A stretch of 64,000 nucleotides of DNA from Pedobacter segetis. Lineage in GTDB: Bacteria > Bacteroidota > Bacteroidia > Sphingobacteriales > Sphingobacteriaceae. Positions 36,567-45,237 of the stretch are shown in pieces. Within the stretch, counting starts at the first letter, position 1. Each line of letters starts with the position of its first letter. The translations under genes and the position numbers were made by a program. The DNA is taken from contig NZ_JAEHFY010000001.1 of assembly GCF_016623585.1 (NCBI RefSeq), forward strand, positions 245,098-309,097, given 5' to 3'. The notes under the pieces were generated by a model, which saw nothing but the letters and a program-made list of their open reading frames with translations, had not been told where the DNA came from and ran no database searches.

Positions 36567-36794
36567 TTATTGATTTTTAATTAATCTTACAAACCTGAAA
36601 AAAGAATAGGAAATAAGTAAAACACCCAAGGCAACTTTCCACCATATATTAACGCCGATCATTAGTGGAAACTTATCCCAAAAAATAATTGCGATGCCCA
36701 TTGCCAAATACACAAGAAACATCACTAGCCCTAAAATAAGCAGAAATCGCTTTGCGGGCGATTTCTGTCTATCTCTAAATTTCTGGTATGCCAT
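36567..36794 (-). CDS. Small two-helix membrane protein of the TonB operon
   Basis: Start chosen at ATG 36794 (MAYQKFRDRQKSPAKRF); a GTG two codons upstream is possible. 75 residues with a basic N-terminus and two membrane helices (about 18-37 and 46-65). No family signature. It lies between tonB (9 bases) and the PstS-like gene (one base), so it is certainly part of the operon and may be a membrane adaptor. Confidence 0.65.
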   Translation of the reverse strand: MAYQKFRDRQKSPAKRFLLILGLVMFLVYLAMGIAIIFWDKFPLMIGVNIWWKVALGVLLISYSFFRFVRLIKNQ

Positions 36795-36803
36795 TAGCAC
36801 ATA

Positions 36804-37625
36804 TTAATTTTGAAGTTGGAAGAAAATCGGGACGGTATAGGATACACGAACCGGTCTTCCGTTTTGAATACCAGGACTCCATTTAGGAGAGGTTTTTAAC
36901 ACCCTTATCGCTTCTTCATCGCATCCTCCACCAATACCTCTTACCACTTTAATATCGGTAAGGGAACCGTCTTTTTCTACCACAAATTGGCAATATACCC
37001 TACCTTGAATGCCAGCTTCTTTAGCTACGGGAGGGTATCTTAAATTTTTACCAAGATATTTACCAAAAGCATCTAAACCACCCGGAAATGCAGGTAAAAC
37101 CTCAACATTTTGGAAAATCTCGTTTGTATCTTCGGTTTTCTCTTGGTTAACAGGGCCGTTTCCAACGGGTGTATTAATTACAATCTCTGCGTTGGGGTCT
37201 CCTTTAATGGTTTTAGCGCCAGGGTCTGCTTTAGCCAATTCCTTTACGGTTGGCGGTTCTTCTTCAACAACCTCTTTATCGGGCTTTACAACGGGCGGAG
37301 GAAATTTAATTTGATCCACTTTTGGTGGTGGCGGTTCTACCGGTGGCGGTGGAGGAGGAAGTTTTTTATCAATAGGCGGTGGCGAAGCCAAAACAACCTC
37401 TGTTAATTTATCCTTCTTTACAGGCTCGTCGGGTACAAACCCGCTTAAATACTTAATAATTATTGGTGATGAAATTGCCAATGAAAATAACAAACAACCA
37501 ATAATAATAGCCTTATTGGTGCTTTTGTTATTTTCTTTACGTAACTGGTAAGCTCCGTAATCTTGGTTTCTACCCGCAAAAACTATATCGATCCAATTTT
37601 TATTTAGGATATCTAGCTTAGACAT
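36804..37625 (-). CDS. Energy transducer TonB
   Basis: 273 residues. Cytoplasmic N-terminus with MSKLDILNKNWIDIVFAGRN and NQDYGAYQLRK, a membrane anchor (about 38-61), a Pro-rich periplasmic spacer with PPPPPPVEPPPPKV (about 91-104) and a Pro/Glu/Lys linker, and a C-terminal TonB domain (about 180-273) with AFPGGLDAFGKYL, YPPVAKEAGIQGRVYCQF and PIFFQLQN. The NQDYGAYQLRK N-terminal block is characteristic of the Bacteroidota TonB type. It transfers proton-motive energy from ExbBD to outer-membrane receptors such as the SusC in this window. Confidence 0.93.
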   Translation of the reverse strand: MSKLDILNKNWIDIVFAGRNQDYGAYQLRKENNKSTNKAIIIGCLLFSLAISSPIIIKYLSGFVPDEPVKKDKLTEVVLASPPPIDKKLPPPPPPVEPPPPKVDQIKFPPPVVKPDKEVVEEEPPTVKELAKADPGAKTIKGDPNAEIVINTPVGNGPVNQEKTEDTNEIFQNVEVLPAFPGGLDAFGKYLGKNLRYPPVAKEAGIQGRVYCQFVVEKDGSLTDIKVVRGIGGGCDEEAIRVLKTSPKWSPGIQNGRPVRVSYTVPIFFQLQN

Positions 37626-37672
37626 ATTGTTTTTATTTTAGGGTGTAAATAAATTTATGAACATTGTTAAAA

Positions 37673-38221
37673 CTATTTGTTGTATGCTCCTTGTTCTTTC
37701 ATTAAGCTGATCTCTGCCTTCTCGATTTTGTTGTTAACGCCGTAGGAAGGTACTGAAGCAATTTTTATCTCGTCTAGAATATCAACAAAGTTTTTATAGT
37801 TAGACAAATCCGTTGGTTTAACAATAACCATTAATCCTTTCTCCGGATTACCGGTTGTGGCTATAACCTTTTTATTGTTTTCTACTAAAGATTGACGAAT
37901 CCCGTTTTTACCGAAATTATCTACCGTTGGCGGGTTGTCTCCAATTACGCCCATGTACCAAACTATTTTATTGTCGGAGCCCAACAATACCGTCATTGTT
38001 CTGGAAGCTTTAACGTCTAATTCCTCATTTTTTTTGCTCTTATCAGGCATGAACATATCCATAGCCTGAGGTTTGGCCAGGGTAGTGGTAAGCATAAAGA
38101 ACGTAATCAATAAAAAAGCTAAATCTACCATTGCAGTTAGATCTACCCTGGTTGATTGTTTTTTACTTCTTACCTTCCCGCCTTTCTTACTACCCCCGCC
38201 GGAGGTATCTAATTCTGCCAT
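37673..38221 (-). CDS. Biopolymer transporter ExbD (second copy)
   Basis: 182 residues. Cytoplasmic basic N-terminus (KKGGKVRSKKQSTRVDLTAM) and a single membrane helix VDLAFLLITFFMLTTTL (about 32-48) with the conserved proton-path Asp (VDLAFLL), then a periplasmic domain. The rather long periplasmic part with MTVLLGSDNKIVWYMGV is of the Bacteroidota type. The gene lies 18 bases behind exbD1. Two different ExbD proteins may assemble as a heteromer with ExbB. Confidence 0.9.
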   Translation of the reverse strand: MAELDTSGGGSKKGGKVRSKKQSTRVDLTAMVDLAFLLITFFMLTTTLAKPQAMDMFMPDKSKKNEELDVKASRTMTVLLGSDNKIVWYMGVIGDNPPTVDNFGKNGIRQSLVENNKKVIATTGNPEKGLMVIVKPTDLSNYKNFVDILDEIKIASVPSYGVNNKIEKAEISLMKEQGAYNK

Positions 38222-38239
38222 TTCTTTCGAGTTTTTAAA

Positions 38240-38851
38240 TTATTTTACTCCTTCTAAAGAAGTAATCAAACTAAATTTATTAATTTTTTGATCCTGTAAG
38301 ATATCGATTACTTTTCTAATCGTTGGATATTCTTCTTTAGAGTCTCCTTTAATAGAGAATCTCAAATCGGTATTGTGCAGCTCTTTGGTAGCATACCTTG
38401 CTTGTAATATCCATTGCTTTAGCTCATTGTTGGCGCCAGAATCACATGGGATACCAGGTTGGTTTATTTTCATCCTTTCTGTATTATCCATTGCGATAAA
38501 TTGCTTTAAACTAGCAACGGGAACACCAAAATTCTCAATTACAGAAAAACGTTTCTTCTCTTCGTCTGTGAATTTGATATTATATTGTTCTCCTATGCGC
38601 TGTAAAGTGTTTATTCTCACATCTTGTCCTACAACTCCAAAAAATACTTTGTCTTTACCCACGGTAAGGGTAGATATGTCAGTATCGGGCAGCTTAACAG
38701 TTACGCTAGAAGATGGTATTTCTACCTCTAAAGCTTCTGGTTGCCTAGCAGTTGCCGTAAGGATAAAGAAAGTGAGCAGCAAAAAAGCCACGTCGCACAT
38801 TGCGGTCATATCCGTAGTTGTGCTTTTTCTTTTGATTTTTACTTTTGGCAT
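38240..38851 (-). CDS. Biopolymer transporter ExbD (first copy)
   Basis: 203 residues. Basic start MPKVKIKRKSTTTDMTAM, then membrane helix CDVAFLLLTFFILTATA with the conserved Asp in CDVAFLL, then the periplasmic domain; it ends with the typical DNTDLRFSIKGD-like segment (HNTDLRFSIKGD here) and VIDILQDQKINKFSLIT. It is diverged from the second copy and longer in the middle of the periplasmic domain (a region near 90-130 rich in basic and acidic residues). Confidence 0.9.
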   Translation of the reverse strand: MPKVKIKRKSTTTDMTAMCDVAFLLLTFFILTATARQPEALEVEIPSSSVTVKLPDTDISTLTVGKDKVFFGVVGQDVRINTLQRIGEQYNIKFTDEEKKRFSVIENFGVPVASLKQFIAMDNTERMKINQPGIPCDSGANNELKQWILQARYATKELHNTDLRFSIKGDSKEEYPTIRKVIDILQDQKINKFSLITSLEGVK

Positions 38852-38930
38852 CTTATTATTTTTTTACAATTAAACTAACTTAACTTTCCCATTTTAATGT
38901 GTTAAACGGGCAATATAACTACTCTAAATA

Positions 38931-39755
38931 TTAGTGGGTAGCAGCGTAAGTTTGTACAATCGAGAAACCTGCCTCATCAATTGAATAGGTTAAACTATCA
39001 ATTTTTGAAGTGAAAAAGTTGTAAGAAATAACCGCTAATAATGAGGTAGATATACCCGTTGCGGTATTGATTAATGCTTCTGATATACCATTTGCCAATT
39101 GGGCTTGATCTGGAGCGCCAGCAGTGGCCAAACCAGCAAAGGCCTTGATCATACCAGTAACCGTACCCAATAAACCACCCAATGTACCAACAGATACCAA
39201 GGTAGCGATAATGGTTAAGTTTTGTTCTAACATCGGCATTTCTAATGCTGTTGCTTCTTCAATGTCTTTTTGGATCGCTAAACATTTTTGTTCCGTATCC
39301 ATTACAGTATCGGTTTCTACTTCTTTATATTTTAAAAGGCCAGATTTTATAACTGCCGCAACAGAGCCTTTTTGCTTATCGCACTCACTGATCGCTCCTT
39401 CTACATTTCTAGAAGTTAATAAAGTTTGTACTTTTCTAACAAAAGCATCAACGTTGCCAGATCCAGCGGCTTTGCTGATAACGAAAAAACGTTCGATTGA
39501 AAATACGACAACCATCAAGAACATAGACATTAAGAAAGGTACGATGTAACCCCCTTTATAAATCATGGCGAAGTAGTTTCCGGGTAGTGGGTGGCCTGTG
39601 TTGTCTCCGCCCTCAAAGTTGGAGCCATTACCCATTACAAATAAAAATAAAGTCCATCCCACTATAATACAGATTATGATAGCTAATCCTGCGAAAATCC
39701 CAGAACCTTTAGAGTTCTCTTTCTTAGCCGTGGTAGGTTTTGGTGCGTTTGCCAT
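38931..39755 (-). CDS. MotA/TolQ/ExbB proton channel family protein
   Basis: 274 residues with three membrane helices (about 20-42, 66-90, and a pair at about 180-215 and 220-245). The proton channel domain is clear: LEMPMLEQNLTIIATLVSVG (about 173-192), GTLGGLLGTVTGMIKAFAGL (about 193-212) and ALINTATGISTSLLAVISYNF (split at about 228-248). It is the first gene of the operon and uses the proton gradient to drive TonB. The following ExbD genes supply the proton-accepting Asp. Confidence 0.93.
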   Translation of the reverse strand: MANAPKPTTAKKENSKGSGIFAGLAIIICIIVGWTLFLFVMGNGSNFEGGDNTGHPLPGNYFAMIYKGGYIVPFLMSMFLMVVVFSIERFFVISKAAGSGNVDAFVRKVQTLLTSRNVEGAISECDKQKGSVAAVIKSGLLKYKEVETDTVMDTEQKCLAIQKDIEEATALEMPMLEQNLTIIATLVSVGTLGGLLGTVTGMIKAFAGLATAGAPDQAQLANGISEALINTATGISTSLLAVISYNFFTSKIDSLTYSIDEAGFSIVQTYAATH

Positions 39756-39827
39756 TGTTTTTTAGTTTTTAGTTTTAAATTTAATTAATGTGTGTTTATT
39801 ATCAGTTTGTTTTTTTTATGCGAATAA

Positions 39828-39856
39828 CAAATTTATGATTTATCCTTTAATATCAA
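39828..39856 (-). promoter_or_regulatory. Predicted promoter of the exbB-tonB operon
   Basis: On the minus strand TTG (39854-39856), 18-base spacer, TAAATTTG (39828-39835, match to TAnnTTTG). About 70 bases of leader to the exbB start at 39755. Confidence 0.5.
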
Positions 39857-39931
39857 AATTTTGTGAAATTCTTGAAAAAGACAAATATTATAAGTAGATA
39901 TTAATTTTATGTTAACAATAAACGTTAAAAT

Positions 39932-39965
39932 AAAAAAAGATTGCCCCGCATAGGCAATCTTTTAC
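39932..39965 (-). terminator. Intrinsic terminator after the SUI1 gene
   Basis: AAAGATTGCC (39936-39945) pairs with GGCAATCTTT (39953-39962), loop CCGCATA, followed on the minus strand by a run of T. It lies about 140 bases beyond the SUI1 stop and separates that unit from the exbB promoter. Confidence 0.8.
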
Positions 39966-40103
39966 AATGAAAACTATTTTAGTTTTAAAAAGCAAATTAT
40001 AGCAGATTTTTTTTTGTTCAATTGGACCATTGTTCTAAATTTTTTGTTGTTAATGCTTTTAGATTCTAAATATCGTTAAAAACCTTGGATTCTTTATAGC
40101 AAT

Positions 40104-40463
40104 TTACCCGCCAATTCTTTTTGCCCTGTAACCTTCTGAAAGCAGTAAAGTCATAATTTTTGTTATAAAATCTCCTTGGATCAATATTTCTCCGTTTTTA
40201 ACAGATCCACCAACTCCGCATTTTGTTTTTAATTTTTTCCCCAATTCTTTCAATTCTTCCTCTGGGCCAATAAAACCTGTAACTAAGGTTACGGCTTTAC
40301 CCCCCCTTTGTTTTTTATCTAGCTGTATCCTTAAATCCTGGTTTTTGGGCACTATGGACTCTACTTCGCTATCTTCTTGAAAATCTAAATTTTGATCTGG
40401 GTTTGTAGAATAGATTAAGCCATCAAAACTGCTGATTTTCTTATTGGTCTTTTTATTGGGCAT
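40104..40463 (-). CDS. SUI1 family translation initiation factor
   Basis: Start chosen at ATG 40463 (MPNKKTNKKISSFDGL); a start at 40481 is possible and would overlap the upstream kinase gene. The 119-residue product has a disordered N-terminus and a SUI1/eIF1 domain (about 55-119): LDKKQRGGKAVTLVTGF, LKTKCGVGGSVKNGEILIQG and a C-terminal GYRAKRIGG. Bacterial YciH-like SUI1 proteins can act on initiation fidelity; the role in Bacteroidota is not settled. It is cotranscribed with the lipid kinase gene (stop 40474). Confidence 0.88.
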   Translation of the reverse strand: MPNKKTNKKISSFDGLIYSTNPDQNLDFQEDSEVESIVPKNQDLRIQLDKKQRGGKAVTLVTGFIGPEEELKELGKKLKTKCGVGGSVKNGEILIQGDFITKIMTLLLSEGYRAKRIGG

Positions 40464-40473
40464 TGCAATTGGT

Positions 40474-41370
40474 TTAAACAATTAAATTTAATGCTAGATG
40501 TTTAATCTCGATGTTCAAATTTTTGCCTTTGATCAAAGGTTCGCCATCTATATGTATCGGGCCTTCTTTTTCTCTAACTAAAGTAGCTTCTTTTACTTTT
40601 AAGATTTCTACATATTTAGATTGGTGTGCGGTTTTTGAGAACATCCTAAACCCTAAAATAGGGAAAACTGATAAAGGAAAGGGTTTTATAATGCAAATAT
40701 CTAATAAATTATCGGTTAATGAAGCCCCAGGAGCTATATGGGCATTATTGCCATACTGTGATGAATTGGCGATACTTAGCATAAATGCCTCTCTTTCAAT
40801 AGTTTTTTCTACGGTTTTTATTTGATAGCGCTGAGGTTTATAACTACGTAATTCTGCCAAGGTTGATTTGATGTAGTTTTTAAACCCCCTTTGTTTGCTA
40901 TTTGCAAAATGTGTGCTTATATGGGCATCAAAACCCATACCTGCCATGTTGATGAATTTTTCCCCATCAATTATACCAACGTCTATCTTAATGGTTTTAA
41001 ATTGGTTTATTTTTTCAATAGCTTTTACGTGGTTTAATGGGATTTTTAAGGTTCTGGCCAAGCCGTTGCCAGATCCACACGGGATAATTCCCATCGTTTT
41101 ACCCGAAGATTCTAAAACAGAGGCAATTTCATTTATAGTCCCATCGCCGCCAACGGCAACAACAATATCAAACTGATTTAACAGGGCTTGTTTGGCGAGC
41201 AGTTTTGCATGGTTGATATAATCGGTATAGATTATTTCTGCATCAAAAATGCCCAAATTTAGGTGCCGATCTATTAAACTTGGGAAAAAAGTTTTGTTTA
41301 AACCACCAGAAATAGGATTTACGATGAAGAGGATCTTCTGTTTCAAAAAAAATAGATTTATATTTTGCAA
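40474..41370 (-). CDS. Diacylglycerol kinase-type lipid kinase (YegS/DagK family)
   Basis: 298 residues. The nucleotide-binding motif VAVGGDGTINEIAS (about 70-83) and the glycine-rich PCGSGNGLARTL (about 96-107) are intact, as are the later AGMGFDAHI (about 144-152) and IHIDGEPL (about 273-280). The N-terminal KILFIVNPISGG motif (about 12-23) is standard. Family members phosphorylate diacylglycerol or other lipids with ATP. A SUI1 factor gene follows so closely that they share a transcript. It diverges from metK. Confidence 0.9.
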   Translation of the reverse strand: MQNINLFFLKQKILFIVNPISGGLNKTFFPSLIDRHLNLGIFDAEIIYTDYINHAKLLAKQALLNQFDIVVAVGGDGTINEIASVLESSGKTMGIIPCGSGNGLARTLKIPLNHVKAIEKINQFKTIKIDVGIIDGEKFINMAGMGFDAHISTHFANSKQRGFKNYIKSTLAELRSYKPQRYQIKTVEKTIEREAFMLSIANSSQYGNNAHIAPGASLTDNLLDICIIKPFPLSVFPILGFRMFSKTAHQSKYVEILKVKEATLVREKEGPIHIDGEPLIKGKNLNIEIKHLALNLIV

Positions 41371-41406
41371 AGTAATTCTATTTTTCTCAAAAAATAAAAA
41401 TTGTTA

Positions 41407-41414
41407 TACCTTTG
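41407..41414 (+). promoter_or_regulatory. -7 element of the metK promoter
   Basis: TACCTTTG matches TAnnTTTG and sits ten bases before the riboswitch aptamer, so transcription starts right at the aptamer. No TTG at ideal -33 spacing. Confidence 0.55.
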
Positions 41415-41423
41415 CACCATAAT

Positions 41424-41478
41424 TAAGTGGAATGATTTGAAATGATTGCAACCACGTAAAAAAAATGCTAAACCATTA
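41424..41478 (+). promoter_or_regulatory. SAM-II-type riboswitch in the metK leader
   Basis: P1 is GTGG (41427-41430) with CCAC (41452-41455). The P1 loop contains TGATTT and ATTGCAA, conserved in SAM-II aptamers, and the 3' segment contains TGCTAAA (41466-41472), also conserved. The loop segment AATG (41440-41443) can pair with CATT (41474-41477) just after TGCTAAA, the place where SAM-II forms its pseudoknot. The aptamer starts at the predicted mRNA start and lies about 70 bases before the metK ATG. SAM-binding would lower metK expression. No terminator hairpin follows, so control is probably at translation. Recalled family consensus, no search run. Confidence 0.8.
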
Positions 41479-41546
41479 TGCGTTAAGCCCCATCTATTGC
41501 AATCCTTCAAAATTTCCCACAGTCTTAACAGTTTAAATTTTTAAAT

Positions 41547-42800
41547 ATGTCATATTTATTCACGTCCGAATCGGTTTCTGAAGGACACCCAGACAAAGTT
41601 GCGGATCAGATCTCTGATGCTTTAATCGATAATTTCTTAGCTTTTGATAAGGATTCTAAGGTTGCCTGCGAAACATTGGTAACCACGGGCCAGGTTGTTT
41701 TGGCCGGCGAAGTGAAGTCTAAAACTTATTTAGACGTACAAAAAATTGCTAGGGATGTAATCAGAAAAATTGGTTATACCAAGTCTGAGTATATGTTTGA
41801 GGCAAATTCTTGTGGTATTCTATCGGCCATACATGATCAGTCCCAAGATATTAACCAAGGGGTTGACCGTAGCAACCCAGAAGAGCAAGGGGCGGGTGAT
41901 CAAGGGATGATGTTTGGTTATGCCACCAATGAAACCGATAATTATATGCCTTTGGCTTTAGATTTGGCGCATAAATTATTGATCGAACTTGCTGCTTTAA
42001 GAAGGGAAAACAAAGAGATTAAATATTTAAGGCCCGATGCAAAATCACAGGTAACCATAGAGTATGATGATAGCCATCAGCCCGTTAGGATAGATAGCGT
42101 AGTAATTTCTACCCAGCATGATGATTTTGACGAAGAAGCAACTATGTTGGCTAAAATTAAAAAAGACATCATTAATATATTAATCCCTAGGGTTAAAGCA
42201 GCTACAAAACCAGAGTTGCAAAAACTGTTCAACAATCAGATCAAATATCATATTAACCCAACGGGTAAATTCGTTATTGGGGGCCCTCATGGGGACACTG
42301 GTTTAACGGGCAGAAAAATTATTGTGGATACTTACGGAGGTAAAGGCGCACACGGCGGCGGTGCTTTTTCTGGAAAGGACCCTTCTAAAGTAGATCGTTC
42401 GGCAGCGTATGCAACCCGGCATATCGCAAAAAATTTAGTGGCAGCGGGTGTTGCGGATGAGGTTTTGGTTCAAGTTTCTTATGCTATTGGTGTTGCCGAG
42501 CCATGTGGTATTTTTATTGATACCAAAGGAACTGCAAAAGTGGGTTTAACAGACGGAGAGATTGCCAAAAAGGTAGAAAAGATTTTTGATATGCGCCCTT
42601 ATTTTATAGAGCAACGCTTAAAACTAAGAAACCCAATTTATTCTGAAACTGCCGCTTACGGGCATATGGGGCGTAACAATGAAGTGGTAAGCAAGAAATT
42701 TTACGCTGCCAACGGCGAAGAAAAAACCGTTGAGGTAGAGTTGTTTACTTGGGAAAAACTTGATTTTGTAGATAAGGTTAAAACCGAGTTTGGGATTTGA
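41547..42800 (+). CDS. metK: S-adenosylmethionine synthase
   Basis: 417 residues, full length. Motifs: [15 protein letters not shown] (about 10-24), [12 protein letters not shown] (about 115-126, the methionine/ATP loop), [13 protein letters not shown] (about 246-258), and [20 protein letters not shown] (about 271-290). It makes SAM from methionine and ATP. Expression is probably under SAM feedback by the riboswitch in its leader. A terminator follows at 42823. Confidence 0.98.
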   Translation: MSYLFTSESVSEGHPDKVADQISDALIDNFLAFDKDSKVACETLVTTGQVVLAGEVKSKTYLDVQKIARDVIRKIGYTKSEYMFEANSCGILSAIHDQSQDINQGVDRSNPEEQGAGDQGMMFGYATNETDNYMPLALDLAHKLLIELAALRRENKEIKYLRPDAKSQVTIEYDDSHQPVRIDSVVISTQHDDFDEEATMLAKIKKDIINILIPRVKAATKPELQKLFNNQIKYHINPTGKFVIGGPHGDTGLTGRKIIVDTYGGKGAHGGGAFSGKDPSKVDRSAAYATRHIAKNLVAAGVADEVLVQVSYAIGVAEPCGIFIDTKGTAKVGLTDGEIAKKVEKIFDMRPYFIEQRLKLRNPIYSETAAYGHMGRNNEVVSKKFYAANGEEKTVEVELFTWEKLDFVDKVKTEFGI

Positions 42801-42822
42801 TCTTTGATCAATAAAAATTTAG

Positions 42823-42859
42823 AAATCAGCACCGTAATAAATAGGGTGCTGATTTTTTT
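42823..42859 (+). terminator. Intrinsic terminator after metK
   Basis: AAATCAGCACC pairs with GGGTGCTGATTT, ten-base loop, followed by T7. Lies 22 bases after the metK stop. Confidence 0.9.
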
Positions 42860-42932
42860 GTTTTAAGGGCATTGGTAATTTTGGCAATCGTTAAATAAAT
42901 TTTATATAAAAAATCTTATGGTAGGAGTTCTA

Positions 42933-43433
42933 TTAGGGATACTTATTTTCTCTAAAAAACCCAACATTAACTATCTCAGCATCTTTAAACCCGTATTTTT
43001 TTATGGTGGCATCCAACAGGTAATCTCTTACTATAATAATGATCTTTGTTTCTGGAGAATTTGCACTAAAGTTTTCCAAAACCAAAGAAAGAGCGGGTTC
43101 TAAACCTTTATCAGCTAATTCTAATTTTCCTATTTCATCAATAATTAACCATTCTGTTTTTCTTCGGAGCGCTTCGTAAAAAATAGCTATCGCTTTTTTA
43201 AAAGCACTTTTTAAAAAAACAAACCTTCCAATTACCTCTACTTCCCTTAATTCGTTCACATTGGTTTCAAAAGGATGGTATGTATGGTATTTTACATCAT
43301 AAAGCATCCTTACGCCATCAATATCTGGTGTTAAAATGCCAGAAACGTTTTTTCTGTTTTTAACCCAACCAAGCACAGCAGAAGTTTTTCCGCTTTGGAT
43401 GCTATCAGAAAACAAAAAAATCTTATTGTTCAT
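42933..43433 (-). CDS. P-loop NTPase, THEP1-like nucleoside-triphosphatase
   Basis: 166 residues. Walker A is near the N-terminus (SDSIQSGKTSAV, about 9-20), Walker B is WLIIDEIGKLEL (about 94-105), an arrangement typical of the small NTPase_1/THEP1 family. Bacteroidota members often sit beside a membrane protein. NTP hydrolysis is likely; the physiological role is unknown. The start overlaps the end of the upstream membrane-protein gene by 11 bases, so they are co-translated. A possible reading is an ATPase that drives or licenses the membrane partner. Confidence 0.72.
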   Translation of the reverse strand: MNNKIFLFSDSIQSGKTSAVLGWVKNRKNVSGILTPDIDGVRMLYDVKYHTYHPFETNVNELREVEVIGRFVFLKSAFKKAIAIFYEALRRKTEWLIIDEIGKLELADKGLEPALSLVLENFSANSPETKIIIIVRDYLLDATIKKYGFKDAEIVNVGFFRENKYP

Positions 43434-44424
43434 ATATGCTCAATGCAATTAAATTATAAACAAACTCTTTATAAACAAAAACGCCCTTAGCTTGGTTTTT
43501 AGCCAAATTAAGGGCAGGTTTAATATTGCTTTTAAGCGAAGGTATCAGTTCTAAAATGCTAGAAACGTTTTCGCTATATTTATTTTTATTCTTGTTTATC
43601 CATTTAAAAAACAGCCATTTTAACAAAGGGCTCAATAAAATCCAAATACCTAAGATTAGTAACGTTCTATAAAAAGAACCGAGCAACAGGTCTGATTTAA
43701 GGGATACCGCTAAAACCAAAAGAAACAATAGAAACAGAAAAAGCCCCAAATATTTAGAATTGTATAATGATTTTTTCTTTTTTGTAGGATTTTCTAAAGC
43801 TTCTAGTTTAGGTAGATCTGCCACCATCAAAAACCTTTCATAAATTTTTTGAGGAAGTTTATTTGCCAAATAACCGATATAAATGGCCCAAATTAAATAT
43901 AACGAAAGATAAACGCCGATTAAATAAGTAGAGGAAGAAACAAACTTCAATTCAAACTCTTTTAAAACAGAATCGGTAAATTTATCAAAAGCTACGATAA
44001 GCGACGAGCCAAACAACACCCAAAGAACTAAGAGTTTTTGCAGTGCTGTTTCCATCAAACAAACAATGGCCGTAAAATAGCCCGCAAGTTTCTGGTTCTT
44101 GATCGTCCCAAATATAATTGCCCCAAAAAAACCTTGAAAAGCAACTGCTAAATAAGCGTTAAAAGGGCTTTGTGGGCTTGCCATCGCTTTAACAATTAGC
44201 ACTAAAATTGTGGCATTAATAATGCTTTTAAAAGGGTTGTGAGATAAATAAGCAATATATCTAATGATGATAATTGCAAAAGCGGCCAAAAAAAAGCCTG
44301 CAAAAGGAAGGCGATAAGCATGTAAAATTCCGCCTAAACCAGATTCGCTTAAAGCCCAAAGAGCCGTAAGTTTCTCTATATTTTGTAGTTTAGTGGTGTA
44401 ATTGTTTTTTTGCCGCCTTAGCAT
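43423..44424 (-). CDS. Polytopic membrane protein, unknown function (paired with NTPase)
   Basis: 333 residues. About seven to eight hydrophobic helices (about 45-62, 68-90, 95-115, 125-150, 160-185, 225-245, 250-270). The N-terminal block SESGLGGILHAYRLPFAGFF (about 27-46) and the following LIVKAMASPQSPF look conserved. An S-component-like vitamin or metal transporter resembling ECF-type uptake systems is one possibility, because the gene is paired with an ATPase. However, the ATPase is not of the ABC/ECF A-component type. I do not recognise the family. Confidence 0.6.
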   Translation of the reverse strand: MLRRQKNNYTTKLQNIEKLTALWALSESGLGGILHAYRLPFAGFFLAAFAIIIIRYIAYLSHNPFKSIINATILVLIVKAMASPQSPFNAYLAVAFQGFFGAIIFGTIKNQKLAGYFTAIVCLMETALQKLLVLWVLFGSSLIVAFDKFTDSVLKEFELKFVSSSTYLIGVYLSLYLIWAIYIGYLANKLPQKIYERFLMVADLPKLEALENPTKKKKSLYNSKYLGLFLFLLFLLVLAVSLKSDLLLGSFYRTLLILGIWILLSPLLKWLFFKWINKNKNKYSENVSSILELIPSLKSNIKPALNLAKNQAKGVFVYKEFVYNLIALSIYEQ

Positions 44425-44484
44425 GATGGTAAAAATACAACATGATATTTATATCAAGATTTAAAATTTAACTTAAAAAATCAA

Positions 44485-45228
44485 ATGAAATCAGACCCAA
44501 AAGAAAGGTATTTGGCAATAGATATTGGCGGTTCCCACATTAAATCAACCATTTTAAATATGGATGGAGAGATGCAGATCGAGTATCAAAAAATAACGAC
44601 CCCAAAAAATGCCACGCCCGATCAGGTAATAGAATCCATCGCAACTTTGATCAAAGATTTTTCTGAGTACGATAAGATTTCTATCGGTTTCCCTGGGTTT
44701 ATAAAAAACGGCGTGGTACAAACAGCCCCTAACCTAAACAACAAAGCTTTCAAAAATTTTAACCTTAGTCAAGCAATTGCCTCTAAGTTTAATAAACCTG
44801 TAAGGTTGGTTAATGATGCCGATATGCAAGGTTTGGGCGTAGTGAGCAGGGTAGGGTTAGAAATGGTAATTACTTTGGGAACAGGTTTTGGTACCGCTTT
44901 ATTTATGGACGGAAAATTGTTGCCTCATTTAGAGTTGGCGCACCTACCAGTAAGAAAAGGGATGGATTATGATGATTTTATTGGCGATAAAGCTTTGGAG
45001 GCCGATGGCTTAGAAAAATGGAACGCTAAGCTAAAAGAGGTTTTAGAAACGTTTAGTGCCGTTATTAATTACGATAGTTTGTTTTTGAGCGGCGGGAATG
45101 CCAAAAAAATAAATTTTGATTTGGACAAGAATATAAAACTGGTGGGCAATAGGGACGGGATAAAAGGAGGGATGTTTCTTTGGAAAGAAGAAGATGGTTA
45201 CTGTGTAAGAACGGTAAACCCGATATAA
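44485..45228 (+). CDS. ppgK: ROK-type glucokinase, polyphosphate glucokinase-like
   Basis: 247 residues of the ROK/ASKHA fold. DIGGSHIKSTIL (about 13-24) is the phosphate-1 motif, SIGFPGFI (about 68-75) and VNDADMQGLG (about 109-118) contain the catalytic Asp, and LGTGFGTALF (about 131-140) is the phosphate-2 loop. The length and the ELAHLPV stretch fit PpgK-like proteins that use polyphosphate or ATP to make glucose-6-phosphate. The three following genes consume that product. Donor choice cannot be read from sequence. Confidence 0.8.
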   Translation: MKSDPKERYLAIDIGGSHIKSTILNMDGEMQIEYQKITTPKNATPDQVIESIATLIKDFSEYDKISIGFPGFIKNGVVQTAPNLNNKAFKNFNLSQAIASKFNKPVRLVNDADMQGLGVVSRVGLEMVITLGTGFGTALFMDGKLLPHLELAHLPVRKGMDYDDFIGDKALEADGLEKWNAKLKEVLETFSAVINYDSLFLSGGNAKKINFDLDKNIKLVGNRDGIKGGMFLWKEEDGYCVRTVNPI

Positions 45229-45237
45229 ATTAAAATA

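Noticed and set aside
37009..37406. Plus-strand frames rich in Gly/Trp/Arg opposite tonB
   Set aside because: Complement of the Pro-rich TonB linker; no independent support.
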